Shown: one piece after another, positions 4,629-5,546 of the stretch
How the letters are laid out: each line of letters begins with the position of its first letter
Position numbering within the stretch: position 1 is the stretch's first letter
Assembly: GCA_900321195.1 (NCBI GenBank)
Contig: ONVG01000104.1
Coordinates: 1-5,546, forward strand
Length of the DNA: 5,546 bases
Direction: 5' to 3'
DNA from: an uncultured Eubacteriales bacterium
GTDB lineage: Bacteria > Bacillota > Clostridia > Oscillospirales > Acutalibacteraceae
Notes under the pieces: model-generated
Seen by the model: only the letters and a program-made list of their open reading frames with translations
The model's database searches: none
What the model was told of the DNA's origin: nothing
Position numbers and translations under genes: made by a program

Positions 4629-5276
4629 TTATGAATTGACCTTTAATTCGGCTATAGTTTTTGCCATGTCGGCTGATTTGAATACAGTCGAGCCTGAAAC
4701 ACATATATCGACTCCTGCATCAGCGCAAAGTCCCGCATTCTTTTCAGAAACGCCTCCGTCTACCTCAACAAGCACATCAAGTCCTCTTTTAAGGCACTCA
4801 GCTTTTATTGCGCTTACCTTCGGGAGCATGTCCGCCATAAAGGACTGTCCGCCGAAGCCGGGCTCTACAGTCATAACAAGTACCATGTAAAGCTTGTCAA
4901 GATACGGGAAAACAGCCTCCGCAGGTGTTGCCGGCTTTATTACAAGCCCTGCCTTTATTCCCCTTGAAAGTATCTTATCTATCGTCTTTTCTGCGTCCGA
5001 ATCTGATTCGATATGGAAGGTTATTATATCCGCGCCTGCGTCTGCAAATGCATCGATATAATCGAGCGGATGCTCTATCATAAGATGTACGTCAAAGGGA
5101 AGCTTTGTATATTTTCTCAGAGATGATATTATAGCCGGACCTATTGTGATATTGGGTACAAAATGTCCGTCCATTACATCAAGATGTACAAAGTCTGCCC
5201 CTGCCTTGTCTATTCTTACGGTTTCCTCTCCCATTTTTGAAAAGTCACACGATAAAAGTGACGGTGCTGCTTTCAT
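4629..5276 (-). CDS. rpe: Ribulose-phosphate 3-epimerase
   Basis: Cytosolic TIM-barrel enzyme of the pentose phosphate pathway that interconverts D-ribulose 5-phosphate and D-xylulose 5-phosphate with a divalent metal. The 215-aa length is typical. Conserved features are APSLLSCDF (4-12), HLDVMDGHFVPN (31-42) with metal ligands H31 and D33, DVHLMIEHP (62-70) with H64, the flexible loop MTVEPGFGGQSF (135-146), VEVDGGV (170-176) with the catalytic metal-binding D173, and the phosphate-binding GSTVF (195-199). AAGGA (5286-5290) lies 9 nt before ATG 5276. It starts 25 nt after the stop of an upstream membrane-protein gene, so the two are probably co-transcribed, and it ends at a strong terminator. 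It is therefore the last gene of its transcript, separate from the pyrH operon. Confidence 0.98.
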   Translation of the reverse strand: MKAAPSLLSCDFSKMGEETVRIDKAGADFVHLDVMDGHFVPNITIGPAIISSLRKYTKLPFDVHLMIEHPLDYIDAFADAGADIITFHIESDSDAEKTIDKILSRGIKAGLVIKPATPAEAVFPYLDKLYMVLVMTVEPGFGGQSFMADMLPKVSAIKAECLKRGLDVLVEVDGGVSEKNAGLCADAGVDICVSGSTVFKSADMAKTIAELKVNS

Positions 5277-5301
5277 TTAAGTCATTCCTTTTTCCTTTAT
5301 A

Positions 5302-5546
5302 TTATTTTTTTATAAGGGTAACTATTACCGATGTCACAGCCCAGAACCCTATGAATATGAGTATCTCGAAAAATCCTAACATCTCAAAGCCCGAAACAAA
5401 GCTTATAAGAGTTATGAGTATCATTCCTATGATTATTCCCACATACTGAAGCAGGCTTACTATAGTAGCCTTTGCCCTTATCCTGATACAGCCCGATACA
5501 GCCTTTGCGAATGATGAAAGCTTTCCTCTTGTCGCAAGATATGCTC
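5302..5546 (-). CDS. C-terminal end of an unidentified membrane protein (partial)
   Basis: An open frame enters from the right edge (first full codon at 5544-5542) and gives 80 residues before TAA (5302-5304). The first ~26 residues are polar and basic (for example RGKLSSFAKA and RIRAKA), then come two strongly hydrophobic stretches at about residues 27-51 and 55-78. The tail is IKK. This fits a cytoplasmic segment followed by two membrane helices closing a multi-spanning protein. The Ser/Lys/Arg segment before the helices is faintly like the region ahead of the last membrane helices in P-type ATPases, but I cannot identify the family from this piece. The frame continues without a stop to the window edge and ends 25 nt before rpe, both supporting a real gene probably transcribed with rpe. 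Confidence 0.7.
   Translation of the reverse strand, partial: AYLATRGKLSSFAKAVSGCIRIRAKATIVSLLQYVGIIIGMILITLISFVSGFEMLGFFEILIFIGFWAVTSVIVTLIKK

Noticed and set aside
4304..4890. Plus-strand frames opposite the pyrH start and rpe
   Set aside because: They run across the terminator and promoter region and oppose conserved genes. The Ser/Thr/Pro-rich translation is typical of antisense frames.

Overview
The window is a compact block of housekeeping genes, all on the minus strand. It comes from a bacterium that looks like a Firmicute of the class Clostridia, probably of the Ruminococcus type. The basis is the gene order pyrH-frr-uppS-cdsA-dxr, purine-rich Shine-Dalgarno sites, moderate-to-low GC with frequent ATA isoleucine codons, and the style of the proteins. 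The genus is inference; the gene identities are secure.

In the direction of transcription (right to left), the window opens with the last 80 codons of an unidentified membrane protein (5302-5546). Then come rpe (ribulose-phosphate 3-epimerase, 4629-5276) and a strong intrinsic terminator (4584-4620). A sigma-70-type promoter (4531-4559) follows, then pyrH (UMP kinase), frr (ribosome recycling factor), uppS (undecaprenyl diphosphate synthase), cdsA (CDP-diacylglycerol synthase) and dxr (DXP reductoisomerase). Dxr ends 8 nt from the window edge, followed by a purine-rich stretch that could be the ribosome binding site of the next gene, commonly rseP in this cluster.

The five genes combine nucleotide supply (PyrH), translation turnover (Frr) and envelope building. 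Dxr makes MEP for isoprenoid precursors, UppS polymerises these into the C55 carrier lipid for peptidoglycan, and CdsA makes CDP-diacylglycerol for phospholipids. In many relatives rpsB-tsf precede pyrH; here rpe and a terminator do, and pyrH has its own promoter.

The unusual DNA lies in two gaps inside the operon. The 411-nt gap between cdsA and dxr (1146-1556) has no convincing gene and is full of palindromes and repeats. A quasi-palindromic 18-mer sits at both ends, with a third 17-nt copy in a 27-nt tandem duplication. A heptameric repeat lies at 1277-1311, and 1335-1441 can be drawn as a three-way-junction RNA. The 95-nt gap between frr and uppS (3105-3199) holds a long hairpin whose inner helix depends on G-U pairs available only in the minus-strand RNA. 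Neither has an obvious terminator U-tract. These look like small mobile or repetitive palindromic elements, or cis-acting RNA structures. I see no phage, defence, CRISPR or insertion-sequence gene, and no new multi-gene system.
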